This document shows positions 20,272 through 29,930 of a DNA stretch of 64,000 nt, piece after piece. The translations under genes were made by a program, and so were the position numbers. The notes beneath the pieces were generated by a model. It ran no database searches. It had not been told where the DNA came from and saw nothing but the letters and a program-made list of their open reading frames with translations. The DNA comes from Cryomorphaceae bacterium (lineage in GTDB: Bacteria; Bacteroidota; Bacteroidia; Flavobacteriales; UBA7430): NCBI GenBank assembly GCA_019649675.1, contig BOWN01000003.1, positions 124,001 to 188,000 of the forward strand. The letters run 5' to 3'. How positions within the stretch are numbered: the stretch's first letter is position 1; the number at the start of each line of letters is the position of its first letter.

Positions 20272-21015
20272 GTGAGACTCTTTTATAATTTTATTAATAT
20301 TGTGTGGAGAATATGGTTTGCTTTAATTGTATTCCTCGGTCTTATTATATTTTCTCCCTTTTTCTGGGTGCTTTTATTAAACAAGAAGTGGTATAAATTC
20401 TTTCATTATATGTGTAAAATGTGGTCACATTTTATACTGTTTGCTTGTGGATTTAATTTAGAAGTCGAGATAGAAGGCGATTTAGATGAGTCTAAAGCTT
20501 ATGTTATTTGTCCAAATCATGTTTCTTATGTCGATATACCCGTTACTTTTGCTGCAATACCCGGTGTTTTTGTTTTTGTAGGAAAAAAATCACTATCTAA
20601 AATTCCATTATTTGGTTGGGTATACAAAAAAACCATGATTTTAGTTGACCGTTCAAACAATAGAAGTTCTTACAATGCATATAAACACGCTTCAGACAGG
20701 ATATCAGATGGTGTAGGGATAGCAATTTATCCAGAAGGTGGGATACCTTCATCTGAAATAAAACTTCATAGATTTAAGTCAGGAGCATTTAGGATGGCCA
20801 TTGAGCAGAATGTTGATTTGATTCCTGTTACTTTTGTAGATAATAAGAGTAGGTTTCCTTGTGATTATTTAGGCGGGAGTCCAGGCAAACTAAGAGTTTT
20901 TATTCATAAGCCAATACCTGCAGGTACTTACCAATCTGAGACTATTCAGGAGTTTAAAAATGAGGTGTTCAATATCATAGATAAAAAATTAACAGATTAT
21001 GAAAGTAAACAATAA
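20272..21015 (+). CDS. 1-acyl-sn-glycerol-3-phosphate acyltransferase (PlsC-like)
   Basis: 247 residues from a GTG start. One or two N-terminal membrane segments precede the acyltransferase motifs NHVSYVDIP (H-x4-D catalytic pair), FVGKKSLSKIPLFGW and IYPEGG (motif III, usually PEGT). It adds the second acyl chain to lysophosphatidate in phospholipid synthesis at the inner membrane face. It overlaps gatC by 17 bases. No better ATG is available near the start. Confidence 0.9.
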   Translation: MRLFYNFINIVWRIWFALIVFLGLIIFSPFFWVLLLNKKWYKFFHYMCKMWSHFILFACGFNLEVEIEGDLDESKAYVICPNHVSYVDIPVTFAAIPGVFVFVGKKSLSKIPLFGWVYKKTMILVDRSNNRSSYNAYKHASDRISDGVGIAIYPEGGIPSSEIKLHRFKSGAFRMAIEQNVDLIPVTFVDNKSRFPCDYLGGSPGKLRVFIHKPIPAGTYQSETIQEFKNEVFNIIDKKLTDYESKQ

Positions 21016-21292
21016 GTTGGTTGAGCATTTGGCTCATTTATCAAGATTAGATTTTGATGACGATTCTAAAGAGAAAATGAAGTTTGATTTTGAGAAAATG
21101 TTAGATTTTGTGGCTAAACTCGAAGAGGTAGATACCGATAATGTAGAACCACTATCATATATGAGTTCAGAGTTAAATGTATTGCGAGAAGATAAAGTAG
21201 AACAGGTGTTGACTCAAGAACAAGCCCTAAAAAATGCCCCTGTAAATGACACTGATTATATTCGAATACCTAAAGTAATTGACTCGAAATAG
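20999..21292 (+). CDS. gatC: Asp-tRNA(Asn)/Glu-tRNA(Gln) amidotransferase subunit C
   Basis: 97 residues, the small belt subunit of the GatCAB amidotransferase: VEHLAHLSRLDFDDDSKEKM, LDFVAKLEEVDTDNVEPLSYM and NVLREDKVEQ are the family signature. The start lies inside the 3' end of plsC, so translation is probably coupled. gatA and gatB are not in the window. Confidence 0.94.
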   Translation: MKVNNKLVEHLAHLSRLDFDDDSKEKMKFDFEKMLDFVAKLEEVDTDNVEPLSYMSSELNVLREDKVEQVLTQEQALKNAPVNDTDYIRIPKVIDSK

Positions 21293-21351
21293 TCTTGGTT
21301 AATTTAATCTCGTATTTTATAATTAGGGTTTTAACAACATTACTCTTTTGG

Positions 21352-21795
21352 TTACCGTTTAGAATTAAAAAACTTCTTCATTAGGTCTGAACATTCTTTT
21401 TCTAAAATTCCAAAAGTGATTTTAGTCTTTGGATGAAAGAGTTTTATATTTAAATCACTTATGCCTCTTTTTGGATCCTTAGCACCATATACTATTTTGT
21501 TCAATTGTGTCCAGTAAGATGCGCCTGTACACATTACACATGGCTCTATAGTTACATATAAGGTGCAATTATGCAGATATTTTCCGCCTAAAAATTCTGC
21601 CGCCGATGTGAATGCTTGCATTTCAGCATGAGCTGTTACATCATTTAAACGCTCAGTAAGGTTATGAGCTCTAGCAATAATGCGATTATTTGAGACAATT
21701 ACTGCTCCAATAGGTACTTCATCTAAATCAAAGGCTTTTTGAGCTTCTTTTAAAGCCTCTCTCATGAAATATTCATCTGATTTGGGTTGAATCAT
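21352..21795 (-). CDS. tadA: tRNA-specific adenosine deaminase / nucleoside deaminase (TadA-like)
   Basis: 147 residues. Zinc-deaminase motifs are complete: HAEMQAF (His ligand and catalytic Glu) and PCVMCTGA (two Cys ligands). EVPIGAVIVSNNRIIARAHNLTE and VYGAKDPKRG fit TadA, which makes inosine at the wobble position of tRNA-Arg. Ends convergent to gatC. Confidence 0.93.
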   Translation of the reverse strand: MIQPKSDEYFMREALKEAQKAFDLDEVPIGAVIVSNNRIIARAHNLTERLNDVTAHAEMQAFTSAAEFLGGKYLHNCTLYVTIEPCVMCTGASYWTQLNKIVYGAKDPKRGISDLNIKLFHPKTKITFGILEKECSDLMKKFFNSKR

Positions 21796-21885
21796 CTTAA
21801 ATTAGTTTCGGTAAATTTAGAGATTATTGGATATAAAACTTTGTAGACTTTAATTAAATCTAAACTATAGTTTACAGTCGTTTTT

Positions 21886-21921
21886 TTTGTTGTAAAAGAT
21901 GTAGAGGTATTTTTATCTTTG
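21886..21921 (+). promoter_or_regulatory. Bacteroidota-type promoter of the rluB-like gene
   Basis: A perfect -7 box TATCTTTG lies at 21914-21921, with TTG at 21890-21892 about 21 bases upstream as the -33 element. The start codon is at 21930, so the leader would be only a few bases long. Confidence 0.5.
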
Positions 21922-21929
21922 AAAAAAAT

Positions 21930-22865
21930 ATGATGATGTCTAAAAAGAATTTTAGTTCAGAGAAACGAATTGGGAAAAGTAAAGCTTATAAAGTTGAAGC
22001 GCGTCAAAAAGCTTCTGATCATAAGACGCGTCATAATGATCCTGCAAAAAGAAGTGAAGATAGAAGACGTGCAGCAGAGAATAAGAAGGGTTATTCAAAA
22101 TTTGTTAAGAAAGCTACTAATCGTAAATATAGTGAGGCGAAAGAGGGAAGTATTCCTAACGATAAAGTTCGGATTAATAAGTTTTTAGCTCAAGGTGGGA
22201 CCTGTTCTCGAAGGGAAGCTGAAAAATATATCATAGCAGGTGCGGTGAAGATTAATGGAAAAGTTGTCACAGATTTAAGTTATAGAGTGGCGCCATCTGA
22301 TTTAGTAAAATTTAATGGGCAAACAATTCGTGGTGAGAAAAAGAAATATGTGCTTTTAAATAAACCTAAGGATTTTATTACTACAACATCTGATGATAGA
22401 GGTCGGAAAACAGTTATGCAATTGGTCGATAATGCTTGTGATGAGAGAATTTACCCTGTGGGAAGGTTAGACAGAAACACAACTGGCTTGTTGTTATTTA
22501 CAAATGATGGTGATTTAGCTAAAAAACTCGTACACCCTAAGCATGGTGTTCGAAAAATATATCATGTTACATTAGATAAAAAATTAGCCAAACATCATTT
22601 AAATGCAATTGCTGAAGGTGTTGAACTAGAGGATGGTCCTGCTCCAGTAGATAGTGTTTCCTATATTGATGGTTCTTCTCGTGATCAAGTGGGTGTAGAG
22701 TTCACATTGGTCGTAATCGAATAGTACGTAGAATTTTTGAAAGTTTAGGCTATCAAGTAGTTCATTTAGATCGTGTTGTATTTGGAAACCTAACAAAAAA
22801 GATGTGAAAAGAGGTTCTTGGAAACATCTTGATAAAAAGAACTTGAATTACTTCGAATGCTATAG
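21930..22865 (+). CDS. RluB-like rRNA pseudouridine synthase with basic N-terminal extension (frame-broken)
   Basis: Residues 1-80 are a Lys/Arg/Ser-rich tail; then an S4 RNA-binding domain (KVRINKFLAQGGTCSRREAEKYI), the KPKDFITT element and the catalytic-Asp motif GRLDRNTTGLLLFTNDGDLA of the RluB/RsuA group. The main frame stops at 22724, but one frame over the strand reads HIGRNRIVRRIFESLGYQVVHLDRV, KKDVKRGSWKHLDKK and, after one more A near 22838, ELELLRML with stop at 22863-22865. So two small deletions break a protein of about 311 residues. It probably modifies 23S rRNA. Confidence 0.9.
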
Positions 22866-22904
22866 TCGAAAATTCACTATTTTCACAAATCTATATGATT
22901 TGAA

Positions 22905-23589
22905 ATGAGGGTTATACAATTTATTTTGATTTGTTTTTTGTTAGGGGTTTATTCAGTAAAAGCACAAAAAACAGATTTACTAGACTCAAAAAATACACAA
23001 CGAACTGTTTTGTCAGGATCTAAGATTGGTGTTTCTATGAGCTCTTTTTCTGGAGAACATGTTTCAGATTATCTAATTAGTGAACTTTACGGGATATTCG
23101 TAAATATTCCATTATCTGAAAAATATAGTATTCAAACTGAATTGGATTTAGGACTTATTGGAGGGGAAAAAATCTAAAAATGATAAATTAACAATACCAA
23201 CTTTGAGTTTGCCACTCCTATTAAAATATTATCATGGTAAAGATTTTAATTTTCAATTTGGCGGAGTCTTAAATTTTCTTTTGATTGATGCATATGTCTA
23301 TGATGCCAATTTTATCCAAGAGGGTTCAATGCCTTATCATAGGTATGATAGTGGATTGTGTGGGGGGCTTGGATTTGATTTTTCTAGAATACAGATATAT
23401 TTCAGATATTACGAAGGTTTAGTAAATATTAATCCATTGAGAAATGTCTGGGTAGGAGTTAATGGTGAGTCTCAGTTTCTTGATTTTACTGAAAAAAATA
23501 GATCTTTTCAATTTGGTATAGAGTATAAGTTAATAAAGAATCAGAAAAAGGAAAAACAGTATGGTCGTAAATATGCTAAACCGCATTAA
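22905..23589 (+). CDS. Outer membrane beta-barrel protein, PorT-like (frame-broken)
   Basis: The first frame (22905-23177) has a signal peptide (MRVIQFILICFLLGVYSVKAQ) and barrel strands GSKIGVSMSSFSG and KYSIQTELDLGLIG; the second (to 23589) continues LTIPTLSLPLLLKYYHG, FNFQFGGVLNFLL, IQIYFRYYEGLVNI and the end SFQFGIEYKL. Joined near 23165, at a run of A, they give about 227 residues, the size of the PorT/OMP_b-brl_2 family. Exact function unknown. Confidence 0.78.
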
Positions 23590-23616
23590 ATTTAAATATT
23601 CTAACGTTTCAGATAA

Positions 23617-24771
23617 GTGATTTCGAGTTTTAAATTAAAGAGAATTAGTAAACAATTATTATTACTAAGTGCCTTTATTATTGGTACTACTATTTTGTGG
23701 TATACCAATAATTTGGTTGATGATTTAAGAAGAGAGGAAAGAACTAAAGTAAACATCTGGGCTAATGCTACAAAACAAACTACAGATATTGATAATCTTA
23801 ATGAGGATATTAGTTTTGTGTTTGAAGTTATTAATCACAACAAAACAATTCCTGTAATTTTAGTCGATGATAATGGTTCAATTTTGTACCACAAGAATTT
23901 TCCTTCTAAAAAAGCGAATAATATTGATTATTTGAAGTCGCAACTTGAGATAATGAAGGAAAGTCATGAGCCTATTGTTTTTGAATATGCTGATGGTAAA
24001 CACAATAAAATTTATTATAAAGACTCTATTTTACTAACTCGACTAAAAATTTTTCCATATATTATTTTAGTGGTTATTAGTTTGTTTATTGTAACAGGAT
24101 ATTTTGCTTTTAGTAATTCTCGAAAATCTGAACAAAATAAAGTATGGGCCGGAATGGCAAGAGAAACTGCTCACCAAATAGGTACGCCTTTATCATCTTT
24201 AATGGGTTGGGTAACATTATTGCATGATCAAGGTGGTAATGAAGAAATTGTCTCTGAAATGAATAAAGATATTTTAAGACTCCAAATGATTACAGAAAGG
24301 TTTTCCAAAATTGGATCGCAACCCGAACTCAAAAATCAAGACGTTAATTCAATTGTTCAGCGTTCTTTTTATTATATGAAAGATAGAAGTTCTTCAAAGA
24401 TTAATTTTAAGTTAGAGATCAGTGACCATGCTATATTCAGCTTTTTAAACACTCAGTTGTTTGGTTGGGTGATTGAGAATATTATGCGAAATGCTATTGA
24501 TGCTCTGCAGGGAAAAGGAGAAATAAAAGTTGAAGTAAAAGACCATTCCAAAAATGTTATTATTGATATTAGTGATAATGGAAAAGGAATAAAATCAACA
24601 CAATTAAAAACAGTTTTTGAACCTGGCTATACCACTAAACTTCGTGGTTGGGGCTTAGGTTTATCTTTAGTAAAACGTATTGTTGAGGATTACCATAAAG
24701 GTCAAGTGTATATTCTACATTCAAAACTGGGTAAGGGATCGACTTTTAGAATTAGTCTTTTAAAGAGCTAA
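23617..24771 (+). CDS. Sensor histidine kinase
   Basis: 384 residues from a GTG start. Two membrane segments (about residues 13-31 and 143-165) flank a 110-residue periplasmic sensor region. The kinase core has the H-box ARETAHQIGTPLSSLMGW with the phospho-accepting His, N-box IMRNAIDALQGKG, G1 DNGKGI and G2 GWGLGLSLVKR. No response regulator is adjacent: the next gene is hemW, and a response-regulator remnant lies 1.1 kb downstream. The signal is unknown. Confidence 0.92.
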   Translation: MISSFKLKRISKQLLLLSAFIIGTTILWYTNNLVDDLRREERTKVNIWANATKQTTDIDNLNEDISFVFEVINHNKTIPVILVDDNGSILYHKNFPSKKANNIDYLKSQLEIMKESHEPIVFEYADGKHNKIYYKDSILLTRLKIFPYIILVVISLFIVTGYFAFSNSRKSEQNKVWAGMARETAHQIGTPLSSLMGWVTLLHDQGGNEEIVSEMNKDILRLQMITERFSKIGSQPELKNQDVNSIVQRSFYYMKDRSSSKINFKLEISDHAIFSFLNTQLFGWVIENIMRNAIDALQGKGEIKVEVKDHSKNVIIDISDNGKGIKSTQLKTVFEPGYTTKLRGWGLGLSLVKRIVEDYHKGQVYILHSKLGKGSTFRISLLKS

Positions 24772-25898
24772 TGGCTGGAATTTATTTACACATTCCATTT
24801 TGCAAACAAGCTTGTAATTATTGTGATTTTCATTTTTCGACTTCTTTGAAAATGAAAGTTGCTTTTGTGAAAGCAATAATTCAAGAAATTGAATTGCGTA
24901 AAGATGTTTTTGCAAATAAGCTTATTTCTAGTATTTATTTTGGGGGCGGAACACCTTCTTTATTGTCTAAAGAAGAACTTGATATGATTTTCGAAAAGCT
25001 TTATAAGAGTTTTACAATCGATGCAGATGTAGAAATCACTTTAGAGTCAAATCCAGACGACCTCAGTTTTGATAAGATAAATCAGCTAAAAGATACTCCT
25101 ATCAATAGACTTAGTATTGGAGTGCAATCTTTTAGAGATGAAGATTTAAAATATATGAATAGATCACACACTGCTATCGAAGCACTAAATTCGATTAAGG
25201 TAGCACAGGATTTAGGATTTCAAAATATAACAATTGATCTAATTTACGGTACGCCTGGAATGAGTAATGAAGATTGGAAGTATAATTTAAGAAAAAGCTT
25301 TGCACTTAATCTTCCTCATATATCAAGTTACGCGCTCACTGTTGAAGAAAAAACGCCATTATATTACCAAATTTTAAAGAAGAATATTGATGCTGTTGAT
25401 GAGCAACAAAGCGCTAATCAGTTTAAGATTTTGATGGACGAAATGTTAAGTTATGGTTATGAGCAATATGAAATTTCTAACTTTTGCAAAGACAATTCAT
25501 ATAGTAGACACAACAGCTCTTATTGGAAAAAAAATCATTATTTAGGTTTAGGTCCTTCTGCACATTCTTTTTTTGGGAATTCGCGATTGTGGAATGTTTC
25601 TAATAATGTAAAATATATTAAGGCTTTGTCCGCATCAAGATTGCCTCTTTCAAAAGAGAATTTAAATACTCAGGACATGTATAATGAATATGTTATGACG
25701 TCTTTAAGAACTAAGTGGGGCTGTAGTTTAATCGAAATAGAAAAGTATTATTCGAGGTCTTATTTAAATTACTTTAAAGTTCAAATTAAAGGCTATGAAA
25801 TAAATGGATACATTATTGAAAATAAAGGCGTATATACTCTTTCTGAAAAAGGAAAGCTAATAGCGGATCGTATTACTTCAGATTTATTTGTTATTTAA
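24771..25898 (+). CDS. hemW: HemW-like radical SAM protein (heme chaperone / coproporphyrinogen oxidase-like)
   Basis: 375 residues. The radical-SAM cluster motif CKQACNYCDFHF (C-x3-C-x2-C) near the start, followed by YFGGGTPSLL, RLSIGVQSF and LIYGTPG, and the C-terminal HemN-like domain HNSSYWKKNHYLGLGPSAHSFFG. The aromatic residue and spacing after the third Cys fit HemW, a heme-trafficking protein, rather than true HemN. The start codon overlaps the stop of the kinase by one base (TAATG). Confidence 0.9.
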   Translation: MAGIYLHIPFCKQACNYCDFHFSTSLKMKVAFVKAIIQEIELRKDVFANKLISSIYFGGGTPSLLSKEELDMIFEKLYKSFTIDADVEITLESNPDDLSFDKINQLKDTPINRLSIGVQSFRDEDLKYMNRSHTAIEALNSIKVAQDLGFQNITIDLIYGTPGMSNEDWKYNLRKSFALNLPHISSYALTVEEKTPLYYQILKKNIDAVDEQQSANQFKILMDEMLSYGYEQYEISNFCKDNSYSRHNSSYWKKNHYLGLGPSAHSFFGNSRLWNVSNNVKYIKALSASRLPLSKENLNTQDMYNEYVMTSLRTKWGCSLIEIEKYYSRSYLNYFKVQIKGYEINGYIIENKGVYTLSEKGKLIADRITSDLFVI

Positions 25899-25938
25899 TT
25901 GGAAGAGAAATTGTAAATGTTGTTCCCTTTCCCAGTTC
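25891..25938 (-). pseudogene. C-terminal remnant of a histidine kinase
   Basis: On the minus strand this stretch reads ELGKGTTFTISLPIK followed by TAA, which is the canonical end of a histidine kinase ATPase domain. The frame cannot be followed upstream: beyond about 25938 the DNA is instead coding for a response regulator on the other strand. The stop overlaps the end of hemW by 8 bases. Confidence 0.6.
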
Positions 25939-26171
25939 GCATATTGGTAACAGGTTATGCAGATATGAATGCAGTTATAGATTCAATTAATATGGGCCAG
26001 GGATACAAATATATTGCTAAGCCTCACCCAAGATAAGCCATGCAAAAAGCAATTGAAAATGCAGGGGAGTTGTTTTTCTTAAGACGAGATCGTAAAGAAC
26101 TTATTCAAAAACTAACCCGATCTTGCTCTCAGTTAGAATTCTTATTGCGTCAAACGAGCTTGGACTTATAA
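25930..26171 (+). pseudogene. Response regulator remnant (C-terminal half of a receiver domain plus tail)
   Basis: One frame reads PVRILVTGYADMNAVIDSIN, then MGQGYKYIAKP, an in-frame TAA, and QKAIENAGELFFLRRDRKELIQKL up to a stop at 26169-26171. TGYAD and the KP pair are the conserved Thr and Lys regions of the second half of a receiver (REC) domain; the first half with the phosphorylated Asp is missing. It abuts the kinase remnant on the opposite strand. It is not expected to make a working protein. Confidence 0.65.
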
Positions 26172-26181
26172 ACCATATATT

Positions 26182-26883
26182 TTAGTAAATCTGTACAAGA
26201 TATATTAAATGATAAATTGGAATAATTAACAATAAAGCTGGAAGCATATTACTAACTTTTATTTTTGTTATTTCAAGAATATTCAATCCAATTCCAATGA
26301 TTATTACCCCACCTACAGCAGATATTTCTGTAATGAGTTCAGGATGTAAATAAGACTCAAAATAATGAGCTCCTAGAGTTAAAGCAGATTGAAAAATGAG
26401 CAAAGGGATCGCTGAAAAAAGCACCCCAGTTCCGAAGCTAGATGCTAATAGTATTGAAGTAATTCCATCCATTAAGCTTTTTGTATACATCAAGGTTCGA
26501 TCTTGATGAATCCCTTCCTCAATAGATCCAACAAAGGTCATAGATCCTACACAATACAATAAAAATGCTGTGATAAGTCCTTCAGAAAATAGTTTGTTTT
26601 CACTCTGTAATTTAATTTTAAGCTTATTACTTAATGATTCGATACCTTTTTCTATAGACAAAATTTCGCCAATAATAGTTCCTGTGATTAAGCTGACCAA
26701 CAAAATCAAAAATTGATTTGTTTTTAAAGACATTTGCATCCCCAGTGCTAGGGTGAATAAACCAATAATCTGAAAAACAGCTTTTCGGATTTTTTCAGAT
26801 AAAAAAGATCCGAAGTATATACCAATTATACTCCCTATAATAACTGATAATGCATTTACGATACTTCCAAGGGGTAAAATCAT
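26182..26883 (-). CDS. DUF554 family membrane protein
   Basis: 233 residues with seven or so hydrophobic segments. GSIVNALSVIIGSIIGIYFG at the start, LLVSLITGTIIGEILSIEKGIE, FLLYCVGSMTFVGSIEEG and MDGITSILLASSFGTGVLFSAIPL are typical of DUF554 (YdfK/YqgA). Inner-membrane protein of unknown transport role. Intact, standing alone between the two-component scar and the ClC gene. Confidence 0.92.
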   Translation of the reverse strand: MILPLGSIVNALSVIIGSIIGIYFGSFLSEKIRKAVFQIIGLFTLALGMQMSLKTNQFLILLVSLITGTIIGEILSIEKGIESLSNKLKIKLQSENKLFSEGLITAFLLYCVGSMTFVGSIEEGIHQDRTLMYTKSLMDGITSILLASSFGTGVLFSAIPLLIFQSALTLGAHYFESYLHPELITEISAVGGVIIIGIGLNILEITKIKVSNMLPALLLIIPIYHLIYLVQIY

Positions 26884-27002
26884 ATTTGAATAAGGTTAAA
26901 AAACGAAGGTAATGTATTTTTATAAGTAGGTTTTTTCTTTAACATTTCCGCCTTATTGAAACTTAAATATCTACTATTTTAATTACTTATTAATAATTAC
27001 TG

Positions 27003-28761
27003 TTATTCTTCTGAAAACTCTACCAATTTTAGCCTGTACTTGCTAAATAATTTTGATTTAGAAATAAAACCAATGTATTCACCATGACAAGTTACAGCAA
27101 GGTTCCACGCACCTGTTGTGCGGAATTTAGACATGACTTTATCCATAGATTCGTGAAGCGAAATAGTACCCATAGGTTCATGCATTAAGTCTTCTACTTT
27201 TATTTTTTTATAAAGGCTATGGTCGAACATAACTTTTCGAATATCATCAAGAGTTACTATTCCTAAAAATAGATTGTTTTTGTCTACTACAGGGAAAATA
27301 TTACGCTTAGATTCGGCAACGATTTTTACCAGCTCACCCAGATGCATATCGGACCAATTATAGAAGTTTTCTCTACCTTTTTTCCAGTTGCATTTGTAAT
27401 AATACTGCTTTGTCTTTATTGTGTGTCATTAATTCACCTTTCATAGCAAGTTGCATATTAAATAGAGAATGAGGAATGAAATATTTTGAACACACATAGG
27501 ATATCGCAGCTACTGTCATTAGAGGGATAAATAATTCGTAACCACTGGTGATTTCAGCAATTAGAAATATGGCAGTTAATGGTGCATGTAGAACGCCAGT
27601 AATGAGGCCTGCCATAGAGGCTAAACTGAAATTACTTACAGATAGTTCTAGTAAAAAGAAATGGTTTATAAACTTTGCAAAAACATAACCCAACGCAGAA
27701 CCAATAAATAAAGAAGGTGCAAAAATACCACCCATCCCTCCGGATCCAATAGTAATAGATGTGGCAAGAATTTTAAATAGAATCATTATTGAAACTGTCG
27801 TAATTACGAATATTTCGGTGCATGCATAATTTTCAATAAAACTGTCGGATAAAATTTTTTGTCCTTGATCAGAGAGTAGTAAATTAATTGTCTCAAAACC
27901 TTCTCCAAATAAAGGTGGGATTAAAAATATAAGTAATCCTAGGCTTACCCCACCTATAAGTGCGCGGTTTATTTTATGACTGATTTTTTTTAAAGTTTTG
28001 TTTGTCAGATAGAATATTTTAGCAAACAATACAGATGCAAGACCAGAAAAAACACCTAAAATAATGTAAAACGGTATGACAGCCACTTCAAAATTTTGAA
28101 CCATTTCAATTTGTAATAATGCGGCATCACCTGATATTAATCTTGAGCTGATCGTAGAAGAAACAGAAGCAATTAGTAAGGGAATTATTGAGGTCATTGT
28201 TAAGTCCAGCATTAATATTTCCATGGCCAATACAATTGCTGCAATAGGTGCGTTAAAAATACTAGCAATTGTTCCTGCTGAAGCGCAACCTATCAAGAGC
28301 ATCCTGTCTTTGAAGTTTAAATGAAGCATCCGCGCTAAGTTTGAACTTAACGAAGAAGCACTTGATGCTGCAGGCGCTTCCAACCCAATAGATCCCCCAA
28401 AACCAGCAGTCAGAATAGATGAAACTATTGAAGAAAACATGTGGTGCCTCTTCATTATACCACTTCGTTTCGCTATAGCATACAAAATTGTTGGGAAGCC
28501 ATTGCTTTCAGGTTTTTTTACTATGTATTTGTTCCACATTACAGTACTTATAATACCTAAGATAGGTAAGAATAAAAGCGTGTAATTAAAATCAGATGTT
28601 TCAAGACTAAAGTTTTTTAGAATACCACCTAAATTGTGTGCCGTATTTTTAATTAGAACGGCTATTAGACCCGAGCCTACCCCAACAATCAGGCTCATGA
28701 TTAATATAAATTGTTTTTGTGAGATGTTTTTTACTCTCCAAATTAAGAACTGTTTAAGCAT
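27003..28761 (-). CDS. ClC-family chloride channel/transporter with C-terminal CBS pair (frame-broken)
   Basis: The membrane part (27373-28761) has about ten helices with the ClC selectivity motifs: GGSIGLEAPA carrying the gating glutamate, FNAPIAAIVLAMEILM, GSGGMGGIFAPSLFIG and GVLHAPLTAIFLIAEITSGY. The cytoplasmic part (27003-27347) is a CBS pair (VVDKNNLFLGIVTLDDIRKVM). One more base in the A run near 27360 joins them through GRENFYNWSDMHLGELV. The open frame extends upstream to 28872, but the ATG at 28761 (MLKQFLIWRV) fits the family and avoids overlap with rlmG. It probably moves chloride, with or without protons. Confidence 0.9.
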
Positions 28762-28831
28762 GTGGGAGGTTAATGGTTTATTTAAGTTGTTTTCATTATA
28801 GCAGTGAAATTTATCTATTTTTTTGAAAGGT

Positions 28832-29927
28832 TTATACGCAATGATAAACGACAAACTTTTCATTTTGTGCAATGATATTTACTTTATGGAAAAGTTTGTT
28901 TAAGTGTGTTTTTGAGTTTAAATGATTGCTGGTAACTAACTGAAATGAACCACCTTTTTTAAGACATCTTTTTACCTCTTTAAATAAATTTAATGCGACT
29001 TCAATGTTTGTTTCATGCTCAAAGTGGAAAGGAGGGTTTGAAATAATTAAGTCAAAAGTATTGTTTTCAAAATTATCAAGAGTGTCGTTATAGTGAAAGC
29101 ATGCTTTTTCTGAGTCGATATTTATTTTACAGGAGGCAATAGCTAGTTCAGAATCGTCTAGTAAATGAATCTCTGCATTAGGCTTGTTGACCAAAGCTGC
29201 GTGAGCTAAAATCCCATTTCCACAAGCCAAGTCTAGTATTTTATTGTGCCCAAGCCTTACATCAAGATGTTGAATTAATAACAGTGTTGCCTGATCAATT
29301 TTTTTTGCTGAAAAGACGCCGTAGTATTGTTTAAACTCCTTTTTTTTGGAATAAGAAATACTGTTTATGAGTTCTTTTTTTTTCGACTTTTCGCTTTTTT
29401 TTTAAGAACAGTAATCTAGATTTTTTCCAGGCGATTGATTGCTCGCACAGTTCGAAATAATCTTCTGCAATTTTTAGTATTTGGGCGCTAAAGTATTTGG
29501 TCATAAAAGCACAAATGACAAGGGTGTCTTCCTTTAATGATTCATGCAGTTGATCGAGTTGAAAACGAAATAAATCTAGTGATTTAGGGATTTTTATAAG
29601 CACCAAGTCAAAAGGAGTTTTAAGCTTGTCTAAAGGTCTTGTTTTTGAAATAGTATTCAGGTCAATACCATGTTTTTTTAGGTTTATTTCAAGTGACTTT
29701 TCTTGGCTTTTATAGTTGATAATAATATTAGGCTGCTGTTTAGACAGTATAGTACTTAAAAAACCAAACCTGTCATTGTATATAAGCGGTTTAGTATATG
29801 ATATATTATTTTCTTTCAGATATTTTAGAAGGTATTCATCTGCTGCACTCCATGCTCTTAAAGATTTGTTATCAGAACTTGGGTAGCGCTCAATAGAGTA
29901 GTTTTTTTCTTCGTACTTAAAGTGCAT
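28832..29927 (-). CDS. rlmG: RlmG-like 23S rRNA guanine-N2 methyltransferase (frame-broken)
   Basis: The N-terminal frame (29331-29927) starts MHFKYEEKNYSIERYPSSDNKSLRAWSAADEYLL, close in my memory to the start of E. coli RlmG (QRFP, LQAWEAADEYLL), followed by DRFGFLSTIL and AWKKSRL. The second frame reads YGVFSAKKIDQATLLLIQHL, the SAM-binding LDLACGNGILAHAAL and the catalytic NPPFHFEH, then an end FVVY. A break near 29330 in a run of T joins them. RlmG methylates G1835 of E. coli 23S rRNA; RsmC is the alternative but its N-terminal half is less similar. Confidence 0.83.
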
Positions 29928-29930
29928 ACT

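Noticed and set aside
28762-28872. 37-residue N-terminal extension of the ClC protein
   Set aside because: It overlaps the end of rlmG, is not membrane-like and is absent from the family; the ATG at 28761 is preferred.
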